From assembly GCF_018613315.1 (NCBI RefSeq), contig NZ_JAGGQL010000007.1, positions 40,199 to 104,198 of the forward strand: 64,000 nt of DNA, given 5' to 3'. Source of the DNA: Bacillus sp. ISL-37 (GTDB lineage Bacteria; Bacillota; Bacilli; Bacillales; Cytobacillaceae). The notes below the pieces were generated by a model, which saw only the letters and a program-made list of their open reading frames with translations, was not told where the DNA came from and ran no database searches. A program made the position numbers and the translations under genes. Positions 33,381-42,009 of the stretch are shown here, piece after piece. Positions within the stretch are counted from its first letter, which is position 1. Every line of letters begins with the position of its first letter.

Positions 33381-33746
33381 CTATTTTTTATAAATAGACA
33401 GCATTGGAGAAATAAAGGGATTTAGGGGCATGGGACGTAAATAAATATTTATGGACTGAGGCATAAGGTAATCATCCTGTGCTTGCTTAAAGCAATTATA
33501 CATGGCTTTACCGCCTGTTGAGTTCGCAGAGTGTATCGTGATTCGATTGGCGAATAGCTGTTTCTCGACCATTATTTTTACAAGCATCAAGCCATTCCTG
33601 GTATAGCTTGCAAGGTCATGGTCTAACGACAAGTGGTCAATTTCATAGTTTTTCAAGAGAATAAGGCATTCATCTATAGTTTCTGCCAAAACATAACCTT
33701 CTGGCGCCTGGCGGTAGTCATCTAGGAAAACACTGATTTCATTCAT
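33381..33746 (-). CDS. Cyclic-phosphate processing receiver-like protein (cREC)
   Basis: This 121-residue soluble protein has a stripped-down receiver fold: VFLDDYRQAPEGY with two acidic residues, DHLSLDHDLASYTRNG, then NRITIHSANSTGGKAM. The conserved LDDxR, LDHDL and HSxN set matches the receiver-derived family predicted to process cyclic phosphate ends of RNA, not response regulators. The assignment is by motif pattern. GGAGAGCGAGAA precedes the ATG. It stands alone, so the neighbourhood gives no hint of its RNA or nucleotide substrate. Confidence 0.72.
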   Translation of the reverse strand: MNEISVFLDDYRQAPEGYVLAETIDECLILLKNYEIDHLSLDHDLASYTRNGLMLVKIMVEKQLFANRITIHSANSTGGKAMYNCFKQAQDDYLMPQSINIYLRPMPLNPFISPMLSIYKK

Positions 33747-34085
33747 TTCTCGCTCTCCTTCCCAAAAGGGGGGTGACTAAGAAAAGTCGAACAACCCTAG
33801 ATATTTATCATTCTCTCAATCCTAACACACTTTTTGGCATAAAGGGCCAAATATCACTTGGGAAATTCTTCTATGAAGTACTATTAAATTTATTGCTAAC
33901 TTCAGCCTATTTGATACATTACGCTGTACAGTGCCCCCGAAGCCTTTAAAAAAGCGTAGGCAAGTACAGCAACAAATATTTCGAGAACGTCAACAAAATG
34001 TTGGGATGTAAATGGTTATGACTGACTTACCAATATAGGAGAAATGAAATATCCCCGATTCGGATAAACGAGGGTTCATTTGGGT
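33747..34085. other. Intergenic stretch without recognised features
   Basis: These 339 bases lie between two minus-strand genes. I see no ORF with a ribosome binding site, no strong hairpin with a T-run and no repeat shared with the rest of the window. The promoter of the cREC gene is expected near 33790-33850. Confidence 0.5.
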
Positions 34086-35417
34086 TTATTTAGTGGTTTT
34101 TAACACCTTAGCAAGAATTCCGAGATGGGCAAGACTAATTGGATGCGATTTTAGATGTAGCACCTGAATGAAACGGCTGTAAACATGTTCGTTATGAGAA
34201 CAAGCCGCCACGACTCTTTTTACATACCATTGCAAAATTTGAAGGCCTATTGGTTTTCTTCCGCTCGTTGTTCGGAATCGAAAGCCTTCTGTTAAAGCGA
34301 TCAACCAGGGAATATCGAGAATCCTGCTAACTTTTTTATGATAGCTTTTTGTTAGTTGTTTCTTGTTTAACCCCTGCATTAATAGTTCTCTTAAAGCCTT
34401 GGCTTCCATAGCAGCGAGGCTCATTCCCTGTGCAAAAACAGGGTCAACCCGGCAAAAAGCGTCGCCAAATACTAACATACCGGATGGGAAATTTCTTAGT
34501 TTTTCAAAGTGGTAACGACGGAGGGAAGGGAACCTGTATATTTGTACATCCTCAGAAAGTGGTAATTCATTTTTAATTACATCATAAAATTCAGGCTGCT
34601 CAAGTGTCGCTGCATATTCCAGGAAACTATCTATATCTTTAGGCAATTCTTTCGTACCGTAGCCAATCAGGGTAACCAGCATACGATTCCCTTCGATAGG
34701 AGAAATCATGCCGCCACGCTCGACTTCTGGTGGATTGGGATAGGCGAGAAGACTGTGCCAATTAATAGATTCATGAGAAAGTTTCTTAAAGACCATGCTA
34801 GCATAAAATAAATCCACCTTGATTTCTGTTTTGGTCGGAATCTCGTATCCTGATTCCCTTAGCCATTGGTTATGAAGCGCGGCAGCACCCGATGCATCAA
34901 TTACTATATCCGCTAAAAGCTCCGTTACAGCTCTGTTTTTATCCTCGATGACAACGGTGTTCATTTCATCGTTTTTGAATTTAAGATTCTGCACCTTGCA
35001 ATCGAATCGAAAATTGATATTTTGTATTTTTTCCAGTCTTTGCTGGATCTGCCATTCAAGTAGAGGTCGGCTTTGCTGGCTAATGAACACGTTTGAATCA
35101 AATCGGATCTTTTGGGTACCGTGATGTGACCATAAGAGATCTCCCGCGAAGTCCGTTTTCTTGGCTCCATTTCGAGATAATTCCTGAATGATTCCCGGGA
35201 AAAGCTCCTCTATAATCTCTTCTCCGCTTTTCAGCAAAACATGCCCCTGATTACCTTGAGGAACCCTTTTCCTATAAGTGACATGATCATTTTTCTTATC
35301 TTTTTCTATTAATATTACTTCTTTGAAAAACTCAGACAGTACACGTGCAGCCAGCTTGCCCGCAATACCACCACCTACTACCACAGCTCTATTTCTGTTC
35401 ATATTTTTCGAAAACAT
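34086..35417 (-). CDS. FAD-dependent oxidoreductase/monooxygenase-like protein
   Basis: This 443-residue protein opens with a Rossmann FAD motif AVVVGGGIAGKLAARVLSEF and a following acidic residue (LIEKD). The second FAD motif GMLVFGDAFCRVDPVFAQGM lies at about 320, and DIVIDASGAAALHNQW lies between. This layout fits the PHBH-fold monooxygenase/geranylgeranyl-reductase superfamily. The substrate is unknown. AGGGG lies six bases before the ATG at 35417; an inner ATG at 35402 is possible. It is divergent from the MazG-like gene and monocistronic. Confidence 0.83.
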   Translation of the reverse strand: MFSKNMNRNRAVVVGGGIAGKLAARVLSEFFKEVILIEKDKKNDHVTYRKRVPQGNQGHVLLKSGEEIIEELFPGIIQELSRNGAKKTDFAGDLLWSHHGTQKIRFDSNVFISQQSRPLLEWQIQQRLEKIQNINFRFDCKVQNLKFKNDEMNTVVIEDKNRAVTELLADIVIDASGAAALHNQWLRESGYEIPTKTEIKVDLFYASMVFKKLSHESINWHSLLAYPNPPEVERGGMISPIEGNRMLVTLIGYGTKELPKDIDSFLEYAATLEQPEFYDVIKNELPLSEDVQIYRFPSLRRYHFEKLRNFPSGMLVFGDAFCRVDPVFAQGMSLAAMEAKALRELLMQGLNKKQLTKSYHKKVSRILDIPWLIALTEGFRFRTTSGRKPIGLQILQWYVKRVVAACSHNEHVYSRFIQVLHLKSHPISLAHLGILAKVLKTTK

Positions 35418-35534
35418 CCTTAGCCCCTATTCTCCTCATATTAATAGATATGTTGAATTATCTGCCTTTAAGTTACAATAAACCTATGTATGACAAAAGT
35501 ATAACAGTGTAATTTTACCTAATGAGGTGCGGAA

Positions 35535-35903
35535 ATGAAAGAGCTACAAGCATATACAAAGGATTATCAAAAAGAAATGGGCTGGGAAATCAATTCTGAT
35601 AACTATGCCAAGAGCAGGGAGTCACTCTTGAACAATTATTTACTGCTGACTACGGAAGTAGCAGAAGTGGCTGAAGAATTGAGGAAGGCCTTTAACCTTA
35701 CGCAAAGCAAGGTACAAGAGGGGATGGATGAAGATGAGGCTTTCCTAATCGCCAAAGAAAGCATCAAACAGGATATAGGCAAAGAGCTGGCTGATTGCCT
35801 TGCATATCTATTGAAGTTCTATAATTATTTTGATATAGATTTGGAAGAAAGCTTTTATAAAAAAATGTTAGAGGTAAGGGATAGGAAAAACAAAGATCTT
35901 TAA
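35535..35903 (+). CDS. MazG-like nucleotide pyrophosphohydrolase
   Basis: This 122-residue all-alpha protein has a MazG/dUTPase-2 type fold. The metal-binding pattern is seen in LLLTTEVAEVAEELRKAFN (ExxE/EE) and DIGKELADCLAYLLKFYNYF (E and D). Family members hydrolyse NTPs or dNTPs to monophosphate and pyrophosphate, cleaning nucleotide pools. A GAGGTG site precedes the ATG. The methyltransferase gene starts 76 bases later. Confidence 0.85.
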   Translation: MKELQAYTKDYQKEMGWEINSDNYAKSRESLLNNYLLLTTEVAEVAEELRKAFNLTQSKVQEGMDEDEAFLIAKESIKQDIGKELADCLAYLLKFYNYFDIDLEESFYKKMLEVRDRKNKDL

Positions 35904-35979
35904 ACAATGCTTTTTTCGTGACTTTGCTGCTAAATCTATAAATTTTTTACGGGACCCTAAATGAATGGAGTTCAATTTT

Positions 35980-36579
35980 ATGAATGAGCAACAAATGGAT
36001 AGATTGCTGAATGTCAAAACAACTGGTGAACAAAGAGGGTTCATGACTTCTTTGCATTACCATCGCTATGAACCCACTCCATATAGTGCGCTTGATTTAT
36101 TTTTCAACGAATACATTTTGAGCACTCATGATCATATAGTCGACTTTGGTTGTGGAAAAGGACGATTGAATTTTTATCTGAACCACTATTTCAACACAAA
36201 TGTCGTCGGTGTTGAAATGAATGAAACATTCTACATGGAAGCTCTCGAAAATAAACAAAGTTACTTAAAGAACTATCGAAACCGAGCAGATAGAATTAAC
36301 TTTTATTGCGTTCTGGCAGAAGAATATGAAATTTCACCTGATGAAAACAAATTTTATTTTTTTAATCCTTTTACAGTTCAAATCCTGACCAATGTCGTAA
36401 AAAACATCATGATCTCTTTTGAAAAATATCAAAGGGAAATCGATCTGATTCTATATTATCCATCTGAAGACTATATATTTTATTTGGAAAAGCAAACACC
36501 ATTTGAGCTGGTATATGAAATGAACCTGCCTGAAAATAATCCAAATGAGAGGTTTTTAGTATATAGATTGAATTTGTAG
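35980..36579 (+). CDS. Class I SAM-dependent methyltransferase
   Basis: This 199-residue protein has the SAM-binding motif DHIVDFGCGKGRLNFYL (motif I) followed by VVGVEMNE with the acidic residue for the ribose. The downstream KFYFFNPFTVQIL replaces the usual motif IV and recalls methyltransferases with an FFNPF loop. The substrate is unknown. The ATG at 35980 follows AATGGAG by nine bases and is preferred to the ATG at 35965. It is probably monocistronic or cotranscribed with the MazG-like gene. A hairpin follows. Confidence 0.84.
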   Translation: MNEQQMDRLLNVKTTGEQRGFMTSLHYHRYEPTPYSALDLFFNEYILSTHDHIVDFGCGKGRLNFYLNHYFNTNVVGVEMNETFYMEALENKQSYLKNYRNRADRINFYCVLAEEYEISPDENKFYFFNPFTVQILTNVVKNIMISFEKYQREIDLILYYPSEDYIFYLEKQTPFELVYEMNLPENNPNERFLVYRLNL

Positions 36580-36598
36580 AAGTAGATCTTAAAAAATA

Positions 36599-36643
36599 GA
36601 AGCAGGGTGAGGCAGAGATTCATCTGGTGCCTGCCTGCTTCTT
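36599..36643 (+). terminator. Hairpin after the methyltransferase gene
   Basis: GAAGCAGG and CCTGCTTC arms, with an inner GAGGCA / TGCCT stem, are followed by only a weak T-tract (TTAT). Confidence 0.6.
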
Positions 36644-36664
36644 ATAAAGTCTGCATAACAGAAA

Positions 36665-36694
36665 TGCCCCAGCGACATGCCGGGGCATAAAAAA
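36665..36694 (-). terminator. Terminator of the aldo/keto reductase gene
   Basis: On the minus strand ATGCCCC and GGGGCAT pair around an eleven-base loop just past the stop codon, followed by TTTC. Confidence 0.65.
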
Positions 36695-37612
36695 TTATTT
36701 TAGACTTTGAGGATGGTTTTCCTCGGCAAGTTGTGCTGCTTTTGCATTGAGTTCCACCTGTTCTGGTGTCTTGCAGCCAGGAATGACTGCAGTGACTGCG
36801 GGGTGTCTCAAAACCCATGCTAATGCCCATGTTGCCATTGGAACACCTTCGGGAACTTCGTTTTTGTGTATCTCCTCCACTTGTTTGAGTAGGATTGCTG
36901 TTTCTTCACTGTCATGTTTGGAGCGAACATCGTCAGCGCTGAAAGTCGCACCTGGTTTATATTTACCGCTTAAATATCCACTTGCCAGCGGGACCCGTGC
37001 TAGTACCCCAAGGTTTTGATTTTGGCTAGAAGGGAGGATGTTCTCCTCAGGCTTACGGTCCAGTCGGTTGTAGACGACCTGGATGGCACCTGCGTTCACG
37101 TCTGAAGCATGGTCAGTCTGGTAACTTTCTTCATTCGAACGCAGTGAGATTCCCAGGTTGCGGATTTTTCCTTTTTCAACTTGTTTATCGAGCATTGTCC
37201 ATAGTTCGTCGTTGTTGAATTCCTCATCTGTGCATGAATGAGCCTGATATAAATCTATGTAATCCGTTCTCAGTGCCTTCAAAGAAGCATCCAGCTGCTT
37301 TAGTACTTCATTTGCACTCCAGTGACGTGTCCTTTCAAAATTACCATGAAAATGATGACCGAATTTAGTTGCCACGATCCAGTCCTCGCGATTGTTCCGG
37401 CTCAAGTAATCTCCAATAAGACTTTCAGATAAGTGATCACCATAACATTCGGCTGTATCGAGGAAATTGATTCCATTTTCATTGGCTTTATCCAGGATCG
37501 CATCAACCTCATACTGTCCGAAATCCTTTCCCCATTCACCGCCGTACTGCCAGGTTCCAATTCCAATTACTGATATATCAAGGTTTGTTTTGCCTAAGCG
37601 TCTGTACTTCAT
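36695..37612 (-). CDS. Aldo/keto reductase
   Basis: This 305-residue TIM-barrel NADPH-dependent oxidoreductase has catalytic aspartate and tyrosine in NFLDTAECYGDHLSES, lysine in WIVATKFGHHFHG, and the following histidine seen as YQAHSCTD. The cofactor loop appears as PAVTAVIPGCKTPEQVELN at the C-terminus. It fits the general stress/IolS-YhdN-like group; the carbonyl substrate is unknown. AGGGGTGATGGA precedes the ATG. It is monocistronic. Confidence 0.92.
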   Translation of the reverse strand: MKYRRLGKTNLDISVIGIGTWQYGGEWGKDFGQYEVDAILDKANENGINFLDTAECYGDHLSESLIGDYLSRNNREDWIVATKFGHHFHGNFERTRHWSANEVLKQLDASLKALRTDYIDLYQAHSCTDEEFNNDELWTMLDKQVEKGKIRNLGISLRSNEESYQTDHASDVNAGAIQVVYNRLDRKPEENILPSSQNQNLGVLARVPLASGYLSGKYKPGATFSADDVRSKHDSEETAILLKQVEEIHKNEVPEGVPMATWALAWVLRHPAVTAVIPGCKTPEQVELNAKAAQLAEENHPQSLK

Positions 37613-37789
37613 TCCATCACCCCTAAGATAATTTACGTCAATCTTATCATTTGGACGTTTTAAACAAAACTATGTTGCACAAATACATCCATTGTATACA
37701 CCAAGAAAGGAATTCTAATTATTTTAAAGGAATTCAAACAACAATCGAAGAAAGTATTATAGATACGGATTGACAAGGGGGAAACGCAG

Positions 37790-38272
37790 GTGGAAGAAAA
37801 AGTGTTGAAAGCCATTCAGGATGAATACCCAGAGGATTTCTCGTGGTGCTATGGATGCGGGAGGATGAATGAGCACGGACATCATTTCCGGACAGGCTGG
37901 GATGGGACCAAGACAATATCAATCTACAATCCTAAACAAGAACATATGGCTCTGCCTGGTTTCGTCTATGGCGGCGTCATTGGCTCTTTTGTTGATTGCC
38001 ATGGCACCGGTTCGGCTGCACTCTACCTTCATCGAAAAAATGGATATGAACCAGGAGACGGGGCAGAACCGCCAAGATTTGTAACAGCATCCTTGCATGT
38101 CGATTTTATGAAGCCGACTCCTCAGGGAACAGCATTAAAAGCAATAGGGACTGTACATGAGATCCATCTCAAAAAATATCGAGTTGAAACAGAAGTGTAT
38201 GCCGGGGAAACACTGTGTGCTAAAGGAGAAGTTATCGCTGTTGTAATGCCAGATACATTTACAGCAAATTAA
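37790..38272 (+). CDS. PaaI-type hotdog-fold thioesterase
   Basis: This 160-residue protein starts with a CYGCGRMNEHGHH segment often seen in such Bacillus thioesterases, followed by the hotdog helix region LPGFVYGGVIGSFVDCHGTG and strands ASLHVDFMKPTPQG. It probably hydrolyses an acyl- or aryl-CoA; the substrate is unknown. The GTG start at 37790 follows AAGGGGGAAA by a normal distance. It is monocistronic. Confidence 0.85.
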   Translation: MEEKVLKAIQDEYPEDFSWCYGCGRMNEHGHHFRTGWDGTKTISIYNPKQEHMALPGFVYGGVIGSFVDCHGTGSAALYLHRKNGYEPGDGAEPPRFVTASLHVDFMKPTPQGTALKAIGTVHEIHLKKYRVETEVYAGETLCAKGEVIAVVMPDTFTAN

Positions 38273-38286
38273 TAGCCATAAAAAAT

Positions 38287-38312
38287 AAGACCCTGATCTC
38301 AGTCAGGGTCTT
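38287..38312. terminator. Bidirectional terminator between thioesterase and lipoprotein genes
   Basis: The stem AAGACCCTGA / TCAGGGTCTT with a six-base loop has a T-tract (ATTTTTT) best placed on the minus strand. Confidence 0.88.
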
Positions 38313-38319
38313 GATCTTG

Positions 38320-38829
38320 CTACTTAACAGGTTCAAGCATTGTGGTAGGCAGGTATCCTTCCTCACCGGAGTCTTTCATCTTTACCTTGGTTCGTTTAAT
38401 CTCTCTTTCTAAAATTTCTGCTTCACTGCCTTGCTTGATTTCTTTAACTTTATTCTCCTGTACAATCTTGTCTACACCTTCTACATCGTTAATTTCAATC
38501 AATTGATAGAGCTCATCATATGCTTCTGGTGTAAGTGCGAGGTAGGCATCTTTTTGTACAGTAGCCTGATCGCCGGCCTGGAGAGTGTTGTCTTTAACTT
38601 CTTGTTCACTTTCTTTATACGTATCTTTCATGTTCTGGATGATACCCGGAGCTTCTTCTTTCACTTTATCCACTACTTCTTTTGATTTTTCTTCGGTCGC
38701 TTGAGCAGCATTCTTTGTTTCCTCTTCTAACTCTTTTGCACCTTGCTCTGCCTCATCGCTGTTGCAGCCACTGATGAGCAAAACTGCCAATCCTGCAGTT
38801 ATAAACAATTTATTTAATGAAAATGACAT
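38320..38829 (-). CDS. Lipoprotein with coiled-coil region and C-terminal SH3-like part
   Basis: This 169-residue precursor has a signal peptide with lipobox LLISGC, so cysteine about 22 would be lipidated and membrane-anchored outside. Next comes a highly charged helical region (GAKELEEETKNAAQATEEKS) and then a C-terminal part (AGDQATVQKDAYLALTPEAY ... EEGYLPTTMLEP) that resembles a degenerate SH3-type binding domain. No enzymatic motif is visible. The ATG at 38829 follows AGGAGGATATACTT; the in-frame start at 38850 is rejected. Its function is unknown. Confidence 0.8.
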   Translation of the reverse strand: MSFSLNKLFITAGLAVLLISGCNSDEAEQGAKELEEETKNAAQATEEKSKEVVDKVKEEAPGIIQNMKDTYKESEQEVKDNTLQAGDQATVQKDAYLALTPEAYDELYQLIEINDVEGVDKIVQENKVKEIKQGSEAEILEREIKRTKVKMKDSGEEGYLPTTMLEPVK

Positions 38830-38969
38830 AAGTATATCCTCCTGATTCAACTACTTTTCTTCTGTAGGATACCACTTAAGTTGTCTTATAAAACATTCGC
38901 AATATTGTCGACAAATTTTGTGTTATAACCAATAATAACCTTATGAATAGTTAATGGAGGATTTTGCAC

Positions 38970-39683
38970 ATGAACATGTATACTAGATTATCAGCTTTTG
39001 GAACAGCGCAAAAGTTTGTGAAGGAGCGCTTCCCGGACTGTGACGCAGCACTGCTGGCCGGGAGTGTAACCAGGGGAGAAGCAACTGTTACATCTGATTT
39101 GGATATCGTGATATTCGATAAGGATATCCCCTCCGCGTACAGAGAGTCATTGATTGAGTACGGGTGGCCGATTGAGGTTTTCGTGCATAATTTACAATCC
39201 TATAAGCTTTTCTTTGAGAGTGATGTCAAAAGGGCAAGACCAAGCTTGCCGAGAATGGTTGCAGAAGGAATTGTTATAAAAAAAAGCGATTTTCTTCCGG
39301 AAATAATTGGTGAAGCTAAAAGGATAATCGAATCAGGGCCAGAGATTTGGACCAAGAAAGAGATTGAGTTTAAACGATATTTCATTACCGATACGCTTGA
39401 TGATTTCATTGGATCGAACAACGAGGCGGAAGAACTCTTCATTGCAGGCACGTTGGCAGAACAGCTTCAGGAATTTGTGTTAAGGACAAACAAGCGTTGG
39501 GTCGGTAAATCAAAATGGGTAGTGAGGGAATTAAATCATTATGACCCCGTTTTTTCTAGGAAATTTGTAGAAGCATTTTCACAGTATTACAGAACAGGTA
39601 ACAAAAAGATGGTCGTAGAAATGGCCGAACTGGTCTTAGAACCCTTCGGCGGAAGGTTATTTGACGGTTTTTCTGTAAAGTAA
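38970..39683 (+). CDS. Nucleotidyltransferase domain protein
   Basis: This protein of about 237 residues has the minimal nucleotidyltransferase motif AALLAGSVTRGEATVTSDLD followed by IVIF, and a third acidic position in PIEVFVHN. The GS-x-RG and SDLD parts are intact, so it is likely active as an adenylyl- or other nucleotidyl-transferase. The C-terminal helical half (FIAGTLAEQLQEFVLRTNKR) resembles substrate-binding parts of aminoglycoside-type enzymes, but the substrate is unknown. The ATG at 38970 follows ATGGAGG. A terminator follows. Confidence 0.84.
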   Translation: MNMYTRLSAFGTAQKFVKERFPDCDAALLAGSVTRGEATVTSDLDIVIFDKDIPSAYRESLIEYGWPIEVFVHNLQSYKLFFESDVKRARPSLPRMVAEGIVIKKSDFLPEIIGEAKRIIESGPEIWTKKEIEFKRYFITDTLDDFIGSNNEAEELFIAGTLAEQLQEFVLRTNKRWVGKSKWVVRELNHYDPVFSRKFVEAFSQYYRTGNKKMVVEMAELVLEPFGGRLFDGFSVK

Positions 39684-39685
39684 AC

Positions 39686-39714
39686 AAAAGCAGCCTGAAT
39701 TGAGGCTGCTTTTG
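39686..39714 (+). terminator. Terminator of the nucleotidyltransferase gene
   Basis: The stem CAAAAGCAGCCT / AGGCTGCTTTTG with a six-base loop ends in TTTTG. Confidence 0.85.
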
Positions 39715-39745
39715 TCATTTTCTACTGGTTTTAATTCCGCAAAGG

Positions 39746-39946
39746 GCCACTTTAAGTTCATTAATGTGCCCATAAATAGCGAAACGTTTCCGTTAAAGTC
39801 ACATTAAGCTCTTTAATGTGACGATAAACAGAGATTTGTTCTCGTCAAGGTCACATTAAGCTCTTTAATGTGACGATAAACGGAGATTTGCTCCCGTCAA
39901 GGTTACATTAAGCTTAAGAATGTGACCGTAAGCCGAGTTTCCCATC
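39746..39946. repeat. Four tandem 52-bp repeats carrying dyads
   Basis: Units start near 39746, 39798, 39850 and 39902. Units 2 and 3 differ at only a few positions; units 1 and 4 are more degenerate. Each begins with a dyad GTCACATTAA / TTAATGTGAC around five bases, followed by CGATAAACRGAGATTTG-like sequence. There are no spacers between units. The array fills the space between the nucleotidyltransferase terminator and the end of a minus-strand gene. Confidence 0.9.
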
Positions 39947-39977
39947 CAATTCATTAAATTATTGTGTCCATAATCAT

Positions 39978-40439
39978 TCATGCCTTAAAAGAAAATAGGA
40001 GCAATATAGCAGATATTGCCTGGATACACAGACTGAAAAGGGCAAAGAAGATCGTCATTTCCTGTTCTGAAGCAATGGTCCCAGGAAGACCGCAAATAGC
40101 TGGGTTTTTTACCACCACTCCCAGCATCGTTCCCATAATTGCGCTAATGCCCCCGTTATAAATCCCTGCAATCAATGATTGCGCATTCAACATTGAGCCA
40201 TATAAAAAACCGATTGTGATACCAAGTAAAATGTTAAGCACACCAACAATTTCGAAATGGTTAGGGAAAAGTAATATGAGATTTAGTGAAGCAACTAGTC
40301 CCAGTGTGCTGCTGGCAAAATAGGAAGCTGTATATCCGAACCTGTCACTAAACAGCAATCTCGATTTACGAAGTACATAATATAGCCAGGCTCCAATTAA
40401 AAAATTGATGAAAGTTATGGAGATTAATATTATCTGCAT
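39978..40439 (-). CDS. Hypothetical membrane protein, paralog of the upstream gene
   Basis: This 153-residue protein has about five hydrophobic segments, a conserved glycine-rich stretch GITIGFLYGSMLNAQSLIAG and a following GGISAIMGTMLGVV. The same pattern occurs in the neighbouring 138-residue protein. I do not recognise a named family. GGAGGGGA precedes the ATG, and it lies 25 bases after the neighbour, so both are probably cotranscribed. The segment pattern with small residues suggests tight helix packing, for example a small channel or a partner subunit; no function is assigned. Confidence 0.72.
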   Translation of the reverse strand: MQIILISITFINFLIGAWLYYVLRKSRLLFSDRFGYTASYFASSTLGLVASLNLILLFPNHFEIVGVLNILLGITIGFLYGSMLNAQSLIAGIYNGGISAIMGTMLGVVVKNPAICGLPGTIASEQEMTIFFALFSLCIQAISAILLLFSFKA

Positions 40440-40464
40440 AAGACATCCCCTCCAGATTACTGAA

Positions 40465-40881
40465 TCAGGTTTTGTAGGCTGAGGAAGCCGCTATGCAAAA
40501 AGAGCAGAGGATGAAAATCTCGATCATGATTAAGAACATTATCCCTTCATACGCTGCAGCCCCAACTATAGGCGCCATGATTCCCATCATTAGCCCAGTT
40601 ATATAACCAGACAATAAAGTTTGATAGTCAAAGAGGTTGCCAAACAAAATTCCTGAAATACCACCTATGATCACCGAAAACAAGGTCGCTTCCAAAAAGT
40701 AAAAAGGATACAAGTTGATAAAAATAATCCCTGTCCCCAGAGCCAAACCTCCAGCAGCCACCATGGTTATGTTCATTCCTAAATGAAAACCGATTTGTTT
40801 TCTTCGATTGTATAGAAAGATATATAGAACGTATGCGGACAAGAAATTAATTGGGTAAAAAATCACAATCCATTCCGGCAT
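40465..40881 (-). CDS. Hypothetical membrane protein, first of a paralogous pair
   Basis: This 138-residue protein has about five hydrophobic segments. The core GGISGILFGNLFDYQTLLSG followed by GLMMGIMAPIVG aligns with the downstream protein (GITIGFLYGSMLNAQSLIAG), which shows an old tandem duplication. AGAGGTGATG precedes the ATG. No family could be named. The pair reads toward the 52-bp tandem repeats. Confidence 0.72.
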   Translation of the reverse strand: MPEWIVIFYPINFLSAYVLYIFLYNRRKQIGFHLGMNITMVAAGGLALGTGIIFINLYPFYFLEATLFSVIIGGISGILFGNLFDYQTLLSGYITGLMMGIMAPIVGAAAYEGIMFLIMIEIFILCSFCIAASSAYKT

Positions 40882-41260
40882 GCCACATCACCTCTCTTGT
40901 TCAATGTATTCATAACTGAAGATGAGGTGTTTGAATTTTTTGCCGACTATAAATAGGTTTTATGGGGTTAATTCTTCAAGTATTCCTGAAGTATAACTCT
41001 TAATTTTCTGTAATTATACTATATTCCTTGGCACCTTCTCATAGAAAAATAAATTGTCATCAATTATGACGTGATTTTCAGAAAGGTCAGGAATAAATAT
41101 AGAGCCATCAGCAAGGTCTCATTGGACGAAAAACGGGCAGCTCTCAGGTCAGGCATCATGATCTGGTGAAATCTAAAAAGTGATGGCATAAAATAAACTT
41201 TCCTTTTATAAAATGTATGGTAAAATAAAAAAGTCAAAATTACATATTCCGTTCTGACGG

Positions 41261-41331
41261 AAGAGGTTCTAGCTACCCTCTCAAAAAAACTAAGGGAAAA
41301 CAGTACTGCTGTCTTAGTGGTACTGTTTTTT
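41261..41331 (+). promoter_or_regulatory. preQ1-I riboswitch with terminator
   Basis: AGAGGTTCTAGCTACCCTCT followed by an A-rich loop and ACTAAGG (41261-41296) is the class I preQ1 aptamer: a P1 hairpin and an A-rich tail forming the pseudoknot. The expression platform is a terminator with AACAGTAC / GTACTGTT arms (41299-41327) and T6. A possible extended -10 (TGGTAAAAT, 41218-41226) lies upstream. Binding of preQ1 should cause premature termination of the que operon. Confidence 0.95.
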
Positions 41332-41352
41332 CTGTTGTAAAGGAGTTTTCTA

Positions 41353-42009
41353 ATGAAAAACGAAAAAGCTGTTGTCGTGTTCAGCGGCGGCCAGGATAGT
41401 ACGACGTGCTTGTTTTGGGCAATGAAGGAATTCGGAGAAGTTGAAGCAGTCACTTTTGATTACAACCAGCGGCATCGGACAGAAATACAATGCGCAGTAG
41501 AAATCGCCAGCGAGCTTGGAATCAAGCACCATGTTCTCGATATGAGTCTGCTTAACCAACTTGCTCCTAACGCACTGACTCGAAATGATATCGATGTGAA
41601 GGATGGGGAAGGCGGAGAGCTGCCTTCAACCTTTGTGCCGGGGAGAAATCTATTGTTTTTATCCTTTGCTGGAGTGCTTGCAAGTCAAGTGAAAGCAAAA
41701 CACATCGTAACAGGTGTTTGCGAAACCGACTTCAGCGGCTATCCAGATTGCCGGGACGTGTTCATAAAATCAATGAATGTAACTCTTAACCTATCAATGG
41801 ACCAAAACTATGTCATTCATACACCATTAATGTGGCTGAATAAGGCACAAACCTGGAAGATGGCTGATGACCTGGACGCTTTTGAATTTGTCCGGTCAAG
41901 AACATTGACTTGCTATAACGGAATCATTGCAGATGGCTGCGGGATTTGTCCAGCCTGCAAGTTACGGAAAAAAGGGCTGGATGAGTACCTGGAAGGAGAT
42001 GTTTCTTGA
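41353..42009 (+). CDS. queC: 7-cyano-7-deazaguanine synthase QueC
   Basis: This 218-residue ATP-dependent enzyme converts 7-carboxy-7-deazaguanine to preQ0 in queuosine synthesis. The PP-loop [16 protein letters not shown] and the C-terminal zinc-binding cysteines ([17 protein letters not shown]) are intact. AAAGGAG precedes the ATG, just behind the preQ1 riboswitch. The stop codon overlaps the queD start (TGATG), which indicates translational coupling. It matches the order of B. subtilis queCDEF. Confidence 0.97.
   Translation: MKNEKAVVVFSGGQDSTTCLFWAMKEFGEVEAVTFDYNQRHRTEIQCAVEIASELGIKHHVLDMSLLNQLAPNALTRNDIDVKDGEGGELPSTFVPGRNLLFLSFAGVLASQVKAKHIVTGVCETDFSGYPDCRDVFIKSMNVTLNLSMDQNYVIHTPLMWLNKAQTWKMADDLDAFEFVRSRTLTCYNGIIADGCGICPACKLRKKGLDEYLEGDVS

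Noticed and set aside
39746-39946. Possible CRISPR array
   Set aside because: Units are contiguous 52-bp tandem repeats without unique spacers, only four copies, and no cas genes nearby.
41064-41453. 129-codon minus-strand ORF over the preQ1 riboswitch and queC start
   Set aside because: Antisense to the riboswitch and queC; no supporting start signal or family pattern.
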